From: Laguncularia racemosa
Taxonomy: Eukaryota > Streptophyta > Magnoliopsida > Myrtales > Combretaceae
Length of the DNA stretch: 64,000 bases
Direction of reading: 5' to 3'
NCBI GenBank assembly: GCA_037954665.1
Contig: JBBMOL010000065.1
Location: 3,596,001 to 3,660,000 of the forward strand
Within the stretch, counting starts at the first letter, position 1; each line of letters starts with the position of its first letter. Made by a program: the position numbers and the translations under genes. The notes beneath the pieces were generated by a model. That model was not told the origin of the DNA, searched no databases, and saw only the letters and a list, made by a program, of their open reading frames with translations. Of the stretch, positions 42,949 to 53,736 are shown piece after piece.

Positions 42949-45101
42949 TGTAATGCCTCGAAACTTGGGTCGTGCTACTGCTCGCCATGTGTCCTTATCA
43001 CACAAGAACATGTTAAGACTCTAATATACTCTAATACTTATTTTTCCTATAATTCCTGTATAAGACATTCAATCTATCCCATAAACTTCAAAACCAACTT
43101 CATAAATTCATATTCAACATCTAATACAACAGAAGTAAAAAAAGCACTAGTTAAATATTCTCTAGAAACTTCTATTCATTACAGTAAGATAATAAAATCC
43201 TCCTAAGTTCTACTCACCATAATAGTAGTGGTAATTGTCTTTTTCCTCCCTTTCTAGTTCATTCACTCCTAGATTTCCTTTTGGATTATCAACACCCTCA
43301 ATACCTGCATCTAAAAAAATATTCCCCGAAGGGTGAGCTAATACCCAGTACGTATAACACAAGCACACATGCACGAACAAACAATGAACATGTATCACAT
43401 GCATTATGCAGTACTTAAACACAGGTAAACACTTCATGATACAATTTAAGTCCAAAAGCAACAACAGGATACTCATGACCCCCTTAACGCAATTAATAAT
43501 TGGAACATTAATTGGTGATGAGAACTGTCACTATGAGCTCCACACCTATGATTCCTTAACCCTTAAACTTAGTGATGGGAATTGCCACTATGGGCCCCAC
43601 AACCATGAACACTTAATCCACTTACGCTTGGTGATGGGAACTGCCACTATAGGCCCCACACCCAAGAACCCTTATGTGCCCTACCCACATTCATTTAAAC
43701 ACTTAAACTTAGTGATGGGAACTGCCATTATGGGTCCTACACCCACGTTCACTTAAACACTTAAACTGGTGATGAGAGCTGCCACTACGGGCCCCACACC
43801 TGTGATAAACTTAAACCACTTAATCAAACATTCAACCTGATCATTTCCAAGTACGACTGTATTAGGGACAATGTTACACAAGGATTATTGGGGTGCTCTC
43901 TAGAGATCTGCCACCACAGGCCCTTAAGTCGAGCTAAGCACATATAACCAAAACTTAAACACTTAAGACAAATCATTCACCTTAATCAATTTCAATAATT
44001 ATACTAACTTAAACAAGCACAAAACAACACACAAGTTACACGTACCTTAAATCTTAGCCCTAAGCACATTTGGTTCAAACTTAAGCTGAATTTATATGAC
44101 ATTAATACATTCTTCCTAGTATTAATCTAAGAATAGTATAATCCCTTAACTTCTCTTAATTTATTAGGTTATTTAAGGTCTTATTAACTATCTAGGTTCC
44201 ATGGGAATTAGTTTAATTAAAAGTTAAATAGATATAGAATTAAGTTATGTTTCATTCAACATGGCTATGTTGGAGGCTGTGTAGCTCAACACGAGATAAT
44301 ATACGACCGTATCAAAGATCATGTACCTTTTTGTAAGTTTTGGGTTTAGCATGGGTGAGACATGACCGTGTTAGGAGGCCTTATATCTTTCTGTAAGGTT
44401 TTGGTTCAGCACAGGCAAGATACGGCCGTGTTGGGAGGTTGTGTATCTTTTTGTAAGGTTTGGGTTTAACACGAGTGAGATATGGCTGTATTGGGAGGTT
44501 GTGTATCTTTTTATGAAATTTGGGTTTAACACTGTCGAAACATAGCTATGTTGAGAGGCCGTGTATCTCTTGGTACATCTTTGCAAACCCTAATTTCTCT
44601 CTTACTAATCCATCCTAACTCTAAATCTATTGCTCATAGATTTAAATTAACTCTAAAACATGAAATTTCTAATTATTTTACATAGATTAGCATACTTACT
44701 TCTAAGTTTCCATGAATTGAATCCTTAGATAGGTCAATTCTCTATGTTCATTGTATCCCATCCTCGATTCAAATTTTGGATGAATAAGACGATGTAATAA
44801 GATTAAATTTCTATTCCCTAAATATAATAACCATTGATTCATTAAACTCTTATCTGATTGTCTTGTTTTCGTTCTTGTGATTTGCTAATTCCCCTAGTGT
44901 GTTGGAAAGCGTTTTCCTATTCGTTCAGGTATGTTATTGTGAGGAGGTGAAAAAGACAAGAACTAGGTTAACGAGGGGTTTTTACACTCTTCCTACAAAA
45001 AGACCTATTTACTCTTCAATTTATATAAATTTTTAATCTTGACCTTAGTTTCACATTATGATATGTCTATTTATTAATTTAAGTAAATTTGAGTATTTAC
45101 T
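42949..45101 (-). repeat. Gy-3 3' LTR (2153 bp)
   Basis: It begins TGTAATGCCTCG on + and ends GAGTATTTACT beside the polypurine tract; the other LTR ends TATTTACA, so one terminal base has changed. It aligns with 50141-52248. Two internal tandem arrays (43500-43810 and about 44260-44580) account for part of its length. Confidence 0.9.
43500..43810. repeat. Tandem array in the Gy-3 LTR, about 60 bp units
   Basis: Units centre on GGTGATGGGAACTGCCACTA and CCCCACACCCATGA-like parts and recur four to five times; the same array lies at 50700-51040 in the other LTR. The 116-codon frame on + (GDENCHYELH, MGTATIGPTP) is a by-product of the repeat. A second array near 44260-44580 (and 51477-51720) repeats ATACGGCCGTGTTGGGAGG-like units with TTTTTGTAAGGTTTGGGTTT. 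Confidence 0.8.
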
Positions 45102-45110
45102 TTCCCCCCT
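45102..45110 (-). promoter_or_regulatory. Gy-3 polypurine tract
   Basis: The minus strand reads AGGGGGGAA directly before the 3' LTR. Confidence 0.88.
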
Positions 45111-46350
45111 AATAAAAACTTTTGTCCTTGAAAGTACCTAATTCTAGAAGAGTTTTGGATACTTCTTTCTCATCTCTTCTTCTAGTTCCCATGTTGCTTT
45201 CCTTTTTATCTAATTGGTCCATTGTACTTTGACTTTAGGGATTGTTTTATATTTTAGTGCTTGCTCCTTAATATTTGTAATTCTAATTGGCCTTTCTACA
45301 GATGATAGGTTTGGCTACACATTTAGTGGTTCCAAAGTTACTATCTGATTCGGGTCGGGTACATACTTCCTTAGCATTGATACATAGAATATGTCATGCA
45401 GTCCAACCAAACTTAGTAGAAGAGCTAACCTATAAGCCACTATACTTATTCTTTCCAAGGTCTCAAACAGGCCTACATATCTTGAGTTTAGCTTTCATCT
45501 CAACTCAAATCTGATTACTCCTTTTGTTGGAGAAATCCTCAACAAGACTTTATCTCCCACTTGAAATTCTAAAGGGTGTTTTCTCTTGTTTGCATAGTTC
45601 TTCTATTAAGGTTGGGCTATCAATATTCTCTACCTGATCAGTTTCATCTTATCCACTATCTCTTATACTAATTCTGGCCCCAACATCTCTCTTTCTCCCA
45701 CTTCATCCCAATGTAGTGGGGATCTGCACCTTCTTCCATAAAGAGCTTCATACGGAGTCATTTGAATGGTTGTTTAATAACTCCACCAGAGGTATATGCT
45801 TATTTTAGTTACCTCCAAAATCCAGTGCATATGTTCTAAGCAAATCTTCCAATATTTGTATAGTCCCCTTAAATTGACGATCTGTCTGATGGTGGAACAC
45901 TGTGTTGAACTACAATTTAGTGCCTAATACTTTATGTAAGCTGCTTTAGAATCTACTTACAAACCTTGTATCTCTATTAGAAGTGATGGTCACTAGCACT
46001 CCATGCAGTCAGACTATCTTTTATATGTATATCTGAGCTAATTTCTCTAACTTATATCCCATTTTGATAGGTATGAAATGAGTAGACTTGATCAACCTAT
46101 CGACTATTACCTAAATTGCATCTTGTTTTTCCTTAGTATTTAGGAGGGCTGTAATGAAGTCCATTGTCACATGCTCCCATTTCCACTCTAGTATTGGAAG
46201 AGGCTATAACTCTCCAATTGATCTCTAATGCTCTATTTTGATTTGTTGGCATGTGAGGCATTTGGCTACATACTCAGTTATCTCTCTTTTCATATTTCTC
46301 TACCAGTAATGACTCTTTAAGTCCCTGTACATTTTAGTGCTTCTAAGGTG
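45111..46350 (-). pseudogene. Gy-3 integrase, degraded
   Basis: On the minus strand the region reads YVAKCLTCQQIKIEHQRS, EWKWEHVTMDFITALL with the first catalytic Asp, VIVDRLIKSTHFIPIK, ITSNRDTRFVSRF with the second Asp, and a decayed GTIQILEDLLRTYALDF with the Glu. The C-terminal part is broken and ends LGTFKDKSF near the polypurine tract. Numerous stops, many at expected Trp, Gln and Arg codons, make it inactive. Confidence 0.9.
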
Positions 46351-46379
46351 TATTGTGTAGGCTGAGTAATGTGCCTCTT

Positions 46380-47920
46380 TCATTATCTCTCTCTTCAATT
46401 TTGCATCCTTTAGCACACATAATCTCATTTTATATTTTAAGAACCCTCTGCATCTAAGTTGAATTCTAGAGCCTTACCTTATTCCATTATACTCTTGATC
46501 TCTTGAATGTCTTTATCTTCTATTTGACCATCTTTAATTCTATCCCTTATGGTTAGCTGTATTCTTAAGGTAGCCATTTTTGCTCTCACTTCTTGTGTTA
46601 AGATCCTTAATTTCAATTTGTGCATGTATTTTAGCAGCTCTTCCTATGAAGTGATGGGAGTGGCTACATTACCCTGTTTCTTTCTATTAAGTGCATTTGC
46701 TACCACATTAGACTTTTCTAGATGGTATTGCATCTTTAGGTCAAAATCTTTGATTAGTTTCAAAAATCTCCTCTACCTCATGCTCAACTCTTTTTGCATA
46801 AATGTGTATTTTAAGCTTCTATGGTCAGTAAAGATTTTGTACCCTTCTCTATATAGGTAATGCCTCAATAGCTTTAAGGTTAGTACTACAGCTGCCAACT
46901 CCAAGTCTTGAGTTAGGTAGTTCTTCTCATAAGGCTTCAGTTAGCAAGATGCTTAAGCTATTAACTAACCACCTTGCATCAACACATATCCTAACCATTG
47001 AATTGAGGCGTCACTATATATTGTAAACTCTTCTCCACTCTTAGGTAATGTCAAAATTGATGCTGACACAAGTTTCTTTTTAAGCATCTGAAAGCTAGCT
47101 TTACATCTGTCATCCCACTCAAATCTTACATTCTTCTGTGTTATTTTGGTGAGAAGAGTTGCTATTTTGGAAAATCCGTCTACAAATCTCTTAGCCTATT
47201 AGACTTAGGAAGCTTCTAACCTTTATAACTATCTTCGGTTTATGCCAGTCCACAACTGCTCTCACCTTTTCTGGGTCTACAGATACCCCATTTCTATTGA
47301 CCACATGACCTAGGAACATTACTTGTTCTAACCAAAATTCACATTTATTACACTTAGCATATAACCTTTCTTCTTGTAACCTGCCTAATACTAGCCTCAA
47401 GTGCTCTTCATTCTCTTTAATGCTTTTAAAGTATATCAGGATATCGTCTATGAAGATGATTACAAACTTATGCAAAAAATCCCTGAATATTCTACTCATT
47501 AAGTTTATGAATGCAGCTGATGCATTTGTTAGTCTAAAGGACATCACAAAAAAACTTATAGTGCCTATATTTGGTCCTAAATGTTGTCTTCTAAATATCT
47601 TCTTCTTTAATCCTTAATTAATGGTAGCTTGATCTTAGATCTACTTTTGAGAACACCTAAGCTCCTTGCAATTGGTCAAACATGTTATTTATCTTGGGGA
47701 AAGGATATTTGTTCTTGATAGTAACCTTGTTTAACTCTCTATAGTCTATATAGAGTCTCATGCTTCTGTCTTTCTTCTTCACAAACAGGACTGGTGCACC
47801 CCAAGGAGAGACACTGGGTCTTATGAAACCCTTATCATGTAGTTCTTATAACTTTTTTCTAAGTTCTTCAAATTCCACTAGTGCCATCTTATAGACTAGT
47901 TTTGATATTGGTACTGTGTC
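46380..47920 (-). pseudogene. Gy-3 reverse transcriptase and RNase H, degraded
   Basis: RT motifs on the minus strand: [63 protein letters not shown] and IIFIDDILIYFKS with the catalytic Asp pair kept (47900-47430), then EFWLEQVMFLGHVV. RNase H shows FTIYSDASIQWLGYVLMQ, YLTQDLELAAVV and IFTDHRSLKYTFMQKE (47060-46790). Stops interrupt the RT N-terminal part. The 118-codon open stretch at 47191-47547 is the best preserved section. Confidence 0.93.
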
Positions 47921-48044
47921 CTATACCAAGTCAATATTAAATTCTATTTCCCTAGCTAGTAGTAAATTAGGAAGGTCTTCTGGAAACACATTGGGAAACT
48001 CCCTCACTATAGATACCCCTTCCATCTTAGCTTCTTCACTAGCT

Positions 48045-48480
48045 TCAATAGATATAGTTGACAACACACTTTTTTCCCCACATCTCATAAGTAGGTAATT
48101 TAGTGGGTCTTTGCACTTTTAGTTTATATTGAAAGTATTCTTCTTCAGGTATATTGAATTGCACCACTATGGTGTGACAGTCAATGATGGCATGATATCT
48201 TGATAAACAGTTGACACCCAGAATAATGTCAAACTTTATCATCTTTAATATTAGAAGATTTGTTGGCATCACCCTACCTTGTATTTCTATTCCCGCTCCT
48301 CTGCATATTTTACTTATTCTTCCTCTTACTCCTAAGGGAGTACTAATAGGTAATGATTCATTCACGTTTTCAACATCTAATGTACATGCATATACAAAAT
48401 TTTTAGACACATAAGATATATATGCACTTGTATCAAACAGTATATAAGCATTACGAGAGTATATTAGAAGCGTACTTGCA
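48045..48480 (-). pseudogene. Gy-3 aspartic protease
   Basis: It reads VYACTLDVENVNESLPIST, GIEIQGRVMPTNLLILKM and FDIILGVNCLSRYHAIIDC, the RVP_2-type protease of gypsy elements (compare FDVILGMDWL). The region upstream around 48480-48420 has ILFDTSAYIS-like sequence, where the active-site DSG context has been altered. The domain runs into the RT across a stretch with no clear motif. Confidence 0.85.
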
Positions 48481-48559
48481 ATGTTGTCTACGTCAGGATT
48501 ATCCTGGTGCTATTGCTGTTGGATAGCAAACACCCTGGTAGGAACTCTTTGTCTGAGAT

Positions 48560-49631
48560 CCCTTACTTGTGGTCTACTACCCTATCCTCTCACTAGAGGT
48601 CTGGTTACCTGTTGGACTGAGCCTACTTGATTTTTTACTTGTCTTTAAGGAAAGTTTACTGCTTTGTGTCCTCTTTGATTGCACACATGTCAAAAAAATT
48701 AGGGGGACTGACCTCTCCATATAGTGTCTACTAATATGTCCTGTCTTTCCACAAGAGAAGCATGCCCCCTTTAACCATTTGCACTCTCTCAGCTCATAAG
48801 GCCTATAGCATCTAGTACATTTAACAAGTGGGCCTACTACAGGAAGTGTCAAAGGCACTTGTCTGATTTGTAAGGGAGGAGCTGCAACACTTTGTATTCT
48901 ACCTTGTTGCACATGGTGTCTTTTGCCTTTGTCTTGCTCCATTCCACTTAAGGCAAGTCTTTTTCCTAAAGCTATTACTACTTTGCGGTTCCTTTGTTCT
49001 TTAATACTCTTTTTGTTCTACTCAAGGTATTTAGCCTTATCAACCATCTCAATATAGGTATTTAGCTAAAAGGCCCCCACTATAAATTTTAGGTCCAAAT
49101 CCAAGCTTCTAAAAAATCTCCTAGCTTGAGACCTATCGTCGTTATGCACATTCTCAGGAAGGAATTAGATGAGACGGTTCAGCTCTACCTCATATTCTTC
49201 AACTGTTTGATCCTTGTGTTCATAATTGTAGTATTCATTTTCCATCTTGTCTCTAAACTGCTAGGGAAGTACCTTTGATAAAACAACTCCTTAAACATAA
49301 TCTAATTCATGCATTCCCTTGCAATTCTAGGAATCGAGGCCTACCATTTTGCTGTAGTTCCCTTTAACATGAATGTAGTATAATTGACTTTCCTGTCTTC
49401 TGGTATCTGAAAGACAGCAAAGGCTTTCTCCATTTTCTGTATCCAATCTTCAGCTTCATTTGGGCTATCTACTCTTAGGTTGAATTCTTTAGCTACCTTG
49501 ATAAACCTATTAAAGTTGATGGGTTCATTAACATTTCTACGTTGTAGGACATTGGGGGTTTGTTGTTGTTGTGCTAACAATCCCACCAAAGGATTCATAG
49601 TATGAAATAGCTGAATTGTCTCTTTAGCCAT
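48560..49631 (-). pseudogene. Gy-3 gag with zinc knuckle
   Basis: The start is MAKETIQLFHTMNPLVGLLA at 49631. The core shows NEPINFNRFIKVAKEFNLRV and DSPNEAEDWIQKMEKAFAVF, the gypsy gag signature. Stops occur after TAKW, where the family continues WW. A second open part (48942-48577) carries CTRCYRPYELRECKW and the zinc knuckle CFSCGKTGHISRHY, whose last Cys is Tyr. Confidence 0.9.
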
Positions 49632-50121
49632 TTGACCCCTTTCCCCTTATGGCTGTTGATTTTAGATTTCCTCCTTATTGGGGTTGCCACATCTAGCACT
49701 CTTTCTAGCTTATGATTTGGTGATTCTTCTTGAAGGCATTTTGTTTATAAAGAGATAATCAGATGTACTTAAGTTAATATCGGTTCATGTTAGTATCATG
49801 GTGTGTAGGTATATACACATATGCCACTACACATAATGTTTACTTATATTTATAACTTAGTAGTTAAAAGAAGACAAGAAAAATAATAATATAAGAAATA
49901 ATTAAATAATCGTCCCATATTTTCCCACTTTCTTCACTTCTCACCATCTTATAGATCAAATACTTAATTTATCTAAAGATCATATCTTATGCTCTACTGT
50001 TTGAAACTTATGTCTAATGATCAATACTTATTTTCTAAGGATCAATAAGCTTGAGTTCTTCAAGATCATCTACTTATGCTCTATAAATCAAAACTTAAGT
50101 CCCTAAAGATCATAAGCTTAG

Positions 50122-50133
50122 GCTCTGATACCA
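50122..50133 (-). promoter_or_regulatory. Gy-3 primer binding site (initiator tRNA-Met)
   Basis: The minus strand reads TGGTATCAGAGC, seven bases from the LTR end. The leader between this site and gag (49632-50121) has no coding frame. Confidence 0.92.
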
Positions 50134-50140
50134 TCTTAGC

Positions 50141-52248
50141 TGTAACGCTTCGAAACCGGGGCCGTGCTACTACTTGCCATGTGTCCTTATCACACAAGAA
50201 TATATTAAGGCTCTAATATACTTTGATACTTCTTTGTCCTGTAATTCCTGTATAAAGACATTCAATCCATCTCACAAACTTCAAAACCAACTTTATAAAT
50301 TCATATTCAACATTTAACACTGTGGAAGTCTAAAAACATTAGTTAAATATTCTCTAGAAACTTCTATTTATTACAATCAGATAATAAAATCCTCCCAAGT
50401 TCTACTCGCCATAATAGTAGTGGTAATCGTCTCCTTCCTCCCTTTCTAGTTCATTCACTCCCAGATTTCCTTCTAGATTATCAAAACCTTTAGTACCTGC
50501 ATCTAAAAAAAATTCTTTGAAAGGTGAGCTAATGCTCGATACGTATAACATAAGCACACATGAATGAACAAACAATGAATAGGTATTACATGCATTATGT
50601 AGTACTTAAACACAGGCAATCGCTTCATGATATAATTTATGTCTATAAGTAATAATAGGGTACTCATGATCTCCTTAACACACTTAAGAATTGGGACATG
50701 AATTGTTGATGGGAATTGCCACTACGGACCCTACACCCATGATTCCTTAACCCTTAAACATAGTGATGGGAATTGCCACTACAGGCTCTACACCCATGAA
50801 CACTTAATCCACTTAAGCTTGGTGATGGGAACTGTTACTACGAGCCCCACACCCATGAACCCTTAATCCACTTAAACTTGGTGCTGGGAACTACCACTGT
50901 TGGCTCCACACCCATGTTTACTTAAACACTTAAACATAGTGATGTGAACTATCACTACGGACCCCACACCTATGTTCACTTTAACATTTAAACTTGGTGA
51001 TGAGAACTGCCACTACGGGCTCCACACCTTGGATATAATTAAACCACTTAATCTAACATTCAACACAGATCATTTCCAAGCATAACTCTATTAGGGACAA
51101 TGTCACATAAGGATCATTAGGGTGCTCCCTAGGGATTTGCCACTACAGTCCCTTAGGCTAAGATAAGCACATACAACAACTTAAACACTTAAGCTGAATC
51201 ATTTAACTTAATTAATTTCAATATTTATACTAACTTAAACAAGCACAAAATAACACAAAAGTTACATGTACCTTGAATTATAGCCTTAAGCATGCTTGGT
51301 CCTAAACTCAAGTTGAATTTGTACAACATCAATACATTCTTCTTAGTACTAATCTAAGAATAGTATAATCTCTTAATTTCTCTTAATCTATTAGGCTATC
51401 TAAGATTTGACTAACTATCTAGGTTATGTGGAATTAGTTTAATTAAAAGTTAAATAGATATAGATATGTTTCACTCAACACGGTGATGTTGGAGGTTATA
51501 TATCTTAACATGGGATAATACATAACTATGTTAAAGCTTGTGTACCGTTCTATAAGTTTTGGGTTTAGTACGGGTGGGATACGATCATGTTGGGAGGTCA
51601 TGTATCTTTTTGTAAGGTTTAGGTTCAACACGGATGAGATACGACCGTCTATCTTTTTGTGAAATCTGGGTTTAATACAATCGAAACACTACCGTGTTGT
51701 GAAGTTGTGTATCTCTCGGCACATCTTCACAAAACCTAATTTCTCTCTTACTAATCCATCTTAACTTTAAATCTATTGCTCCTAGAATTAAACTATCTTT
51801 AAAACATGAAATTTCTAATTATTTTACATGGATTAGCATACTAACTTCTAAGTTTCAGTGAATTGAATCTTTAGATGGGTTGATTCTTCGTGTTTGTTAT
51901 GTCCCATCCTCAATTTAGATTCTGGATGAATAAGATGTTGTAATAAGATTAAATTTCCATTCCCTAAATATAATAACCATTGATTCATTAAAATCTTACC
52001 TAATTGTCTTGTTTTCGTTCTTGTGACTCACCAATTCCCTTGGCATATTGGAGAACGTTTCCCTATTCGTTTGGGTTTGTTATTGTGAGGAGGTGAAAAA
52101 GACGTGAACTAGGTCAATGAGGGGTTTTGCATACTCTTCCTGCAAAAAGACCTGTTTACCCCTCAATTTCTATAAATTTCTGATCTTGAACTTGGTTTTA
52201 CATTATGATATATCTATTTATTAATTTAAGTAAATTTAGGTATTTACA
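50141..52248 (-). repeat. Gy-3 5' LTR (2108 bp)
   Basis: On + it begins TGTAACGCTTCGAAACC and ends GGTATTTACA. It aligns with 42949-45101 over its length, including both tandem arrays. Confidence 0.92.
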
Positions 52249-52253
52249 CTATA

Positions 52254-53033
52254 TCAACAAGGTTTTAGAGAGATTTTACATGAAGGATTGTTTATTGAGT
52301 GTAGCACCCATCGTAAAGGGTGATAGATTAAATTTGAGTTAGTGCCTGAAAAATGATTTCGAACAGGAACAAATGAGGAACATTCTATATGCTTTAGCTG
52401 TCGGAAGCCTTATGTATGTTTAGGTCTACACTAGACCTAACATCACATATGTTGTTGGAAAGTTAAGCAGATATTAGAGTAACCCAGGTATTGACCATTG
52501 GAAAGTTGCAAAGAAAGTTATGAGATATCTTTAGCGGACAGAAGACTACATGCTCATGTATAGATGGACTGATAATTTGGAAGTGATTGGCTAATGTGAT
52601 TTAGACTACGTTAGTCGCGTTGATTTACAGAAATTAACATTTGGTTATGTTTTCATGCTAGTTGGTAGAGCTGTATCTTAGAGAAGTGCAAAGTAGACCT
52701 TGTTTGCTACTTCCACTATGGAGGTTGAGTTCGTTTTTTGTTTTGAGGCTACCTCACATGGTGTATGGTTGAAGAGTTTCATTTTTGGGCTTAAAGTTAT
52801 GGATTCTATTTCTAGGCCATTAAGATTATACTATGATAACTTAGTTGCGGTATTTATGGCTAAGAACAACAAGAGTGGGAGTCGAAGTAAGCACATCGAC
52901 ATAAAATATTTAGCCATAAGAGAACGTGTTAAGGAAAAGAAAGTGATCATTGAGCATGTTAGAACTGAGTTGATGATTGTCGATCCTTTAACTAAAGGCA
53001 TGCCATCAAAGAATTTTAAGGATCATGTAGTGT
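52254..53033 (+). pseudogene. Co-2 RT end and RNase H, continued after Gy-3
   Basis: The frame resumes INKVLERFYMKDCLLSVAPI and reads MRNILYALAVGSLMYV, stop, YTRPNITYVVGKLSRY, then the RNase H part: CDLDYVSRVDLQKLTFGYVF, ATSTMEVEFVFCFEA, LRLYYDNLVAVFMAKNN and SRSKHIDIKYLAIRE, ending DPLTKGMPSKNFKDHVV. These are copia RNase H motifs; TMEVEF keeps the catalytic Glu and YYDN the Asp. Stops replace Gln and Trp. The end at 53033 fits a normal copia polyprotein end. Confidence 0.93.
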
Positions 53034-53333
53034 GAATGGGACTTGGTTTCGTGATATGATTTTCATTGTACATACATTTATTATTTCAATGAAAATCTTA
53101 TTCAGTTTGATGTTTTCTCATATGGTTTTGTGCACATATTTATTTGTTTTGAGAAAATATCATTTAGTTTGAACCTAGAATAAACATATGGTTTATTCAT
53201 TAAGTTTAAGGGTTGATATTGAGAGACTTGATATATTATAATACATGGAAGATAATATTTGCTATGAAAGGACCTATAACCGTGATTCATATATGTTGTT
53301 TCTTGTTATGTTTGATGTTGCGTTAAATGGACC

Positions 53334-53344
53334 AAGTGGGAGAA
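53334..53344 (+). promoter_or_regulatory. Co-2 polypurine tract
   Basis: CAAGTGGGAGAA-like sequence directly precedes the 3' LTR start TGTTG, the usual copia arrangement. The 300 bases between the polyprotein end and this site are the 3' untranslated part. Confidence 0.85.
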
Positions 53345-53731
53345 TGTTGCTAATTTTTAAGGAACTTCGTTTTCGAATATGATTCATTTTAAGTATATCT
53401 TCAACTCCTATCTTTTTAGCGAGATAAGTCGTTATCACATCAAATAAAGACTCTATTATGGTTAGAGCTTGAGAAGATGTGATATTTTTTCTTTTGGGTT
53501 CACTAAGCTTGCTTCTCATTTAGAAAATTACACCACTGAGTTAAGAGTAAGCAAGGGTTTATAAAAACCCAATGGAAAGCAAAGACATCATAGTCATGAA
53601 ATTGAATGTCCTGAGTTCGATTGCAATGATTAGAGATATTCTTTCTTGATTCAATTTACTTCTACTATTTGATCTAAAAGATGTTTATTTAGTTTCTCAA
53701 GTATGTTTAGATCGACTAAGATTGTTTATCA
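53345..53731 (+). repeat. Co-2 3' LTR (387 bp)
   Basis: It begins TGTTGCTAATTTTTAAGG and ends ATTGTTTATCA; ATTTA follows. It is 26 bases shorter than the 5' LTR. Confidence 0.88.
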
Positions 53732-53736
53732 ATTTA

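Larger units (their letters stand above)
42949..52248 (-). mobile_element. Ty3/gypsy LTR retrotransposon Gy-3 with 2.1 kb LTRs, inserted in Co-2
   Basis: LTRs at 42949-45101 and 50141-52248 bracket gypsy gag, protease, RT, RNase H and integrase on the minus strand. CTATA lies at 42944-42948 and 52249-52253. Removing the element restores the Co-2 reading ETYINKVLERF at the junction. A primer site and a polypurine tract are present. Long LTRs and the integrase motif EWKWEHVTMDFI resemble Tekay/Del-type chromoviruses; I did not confirm a chromodomain. The polyprotein is full of stops. Confidence 0.96.
21830..53731 (+). mobile_element. Ty1/copia LTR retrotransposon Co-2, stretched to 31.9 kb by nested insertions
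   Basis: A 5' LTR (21830-22242) with a primer binding site and a 3' LTR (53345-53731) with a polypurine tract share one family sequence, and both are flanked by ATTTA (21825-21829 and 53732-53736). Between them lie copia gag, protease, integrase, RT and RNase H on +, interrupted by a hAT (22556-39032) in the leader and by Gy-3 (42949-52248) in the RT/RNase H region. Removing both with their TSDs leaves about 6.1 kb, a normal copia length. The gag and integrase motifs are TNT1-like. All coding parts carry stops. Confidence 0.85.

Noticed and set aside
43406..43756. 116-codon frame on + in the Gy-3 LTR
   Set aside because: It translates a 60 base tandem array, so the repeated peptide is a by-product. 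It lies on the strand opposite to Gy-3 coding.
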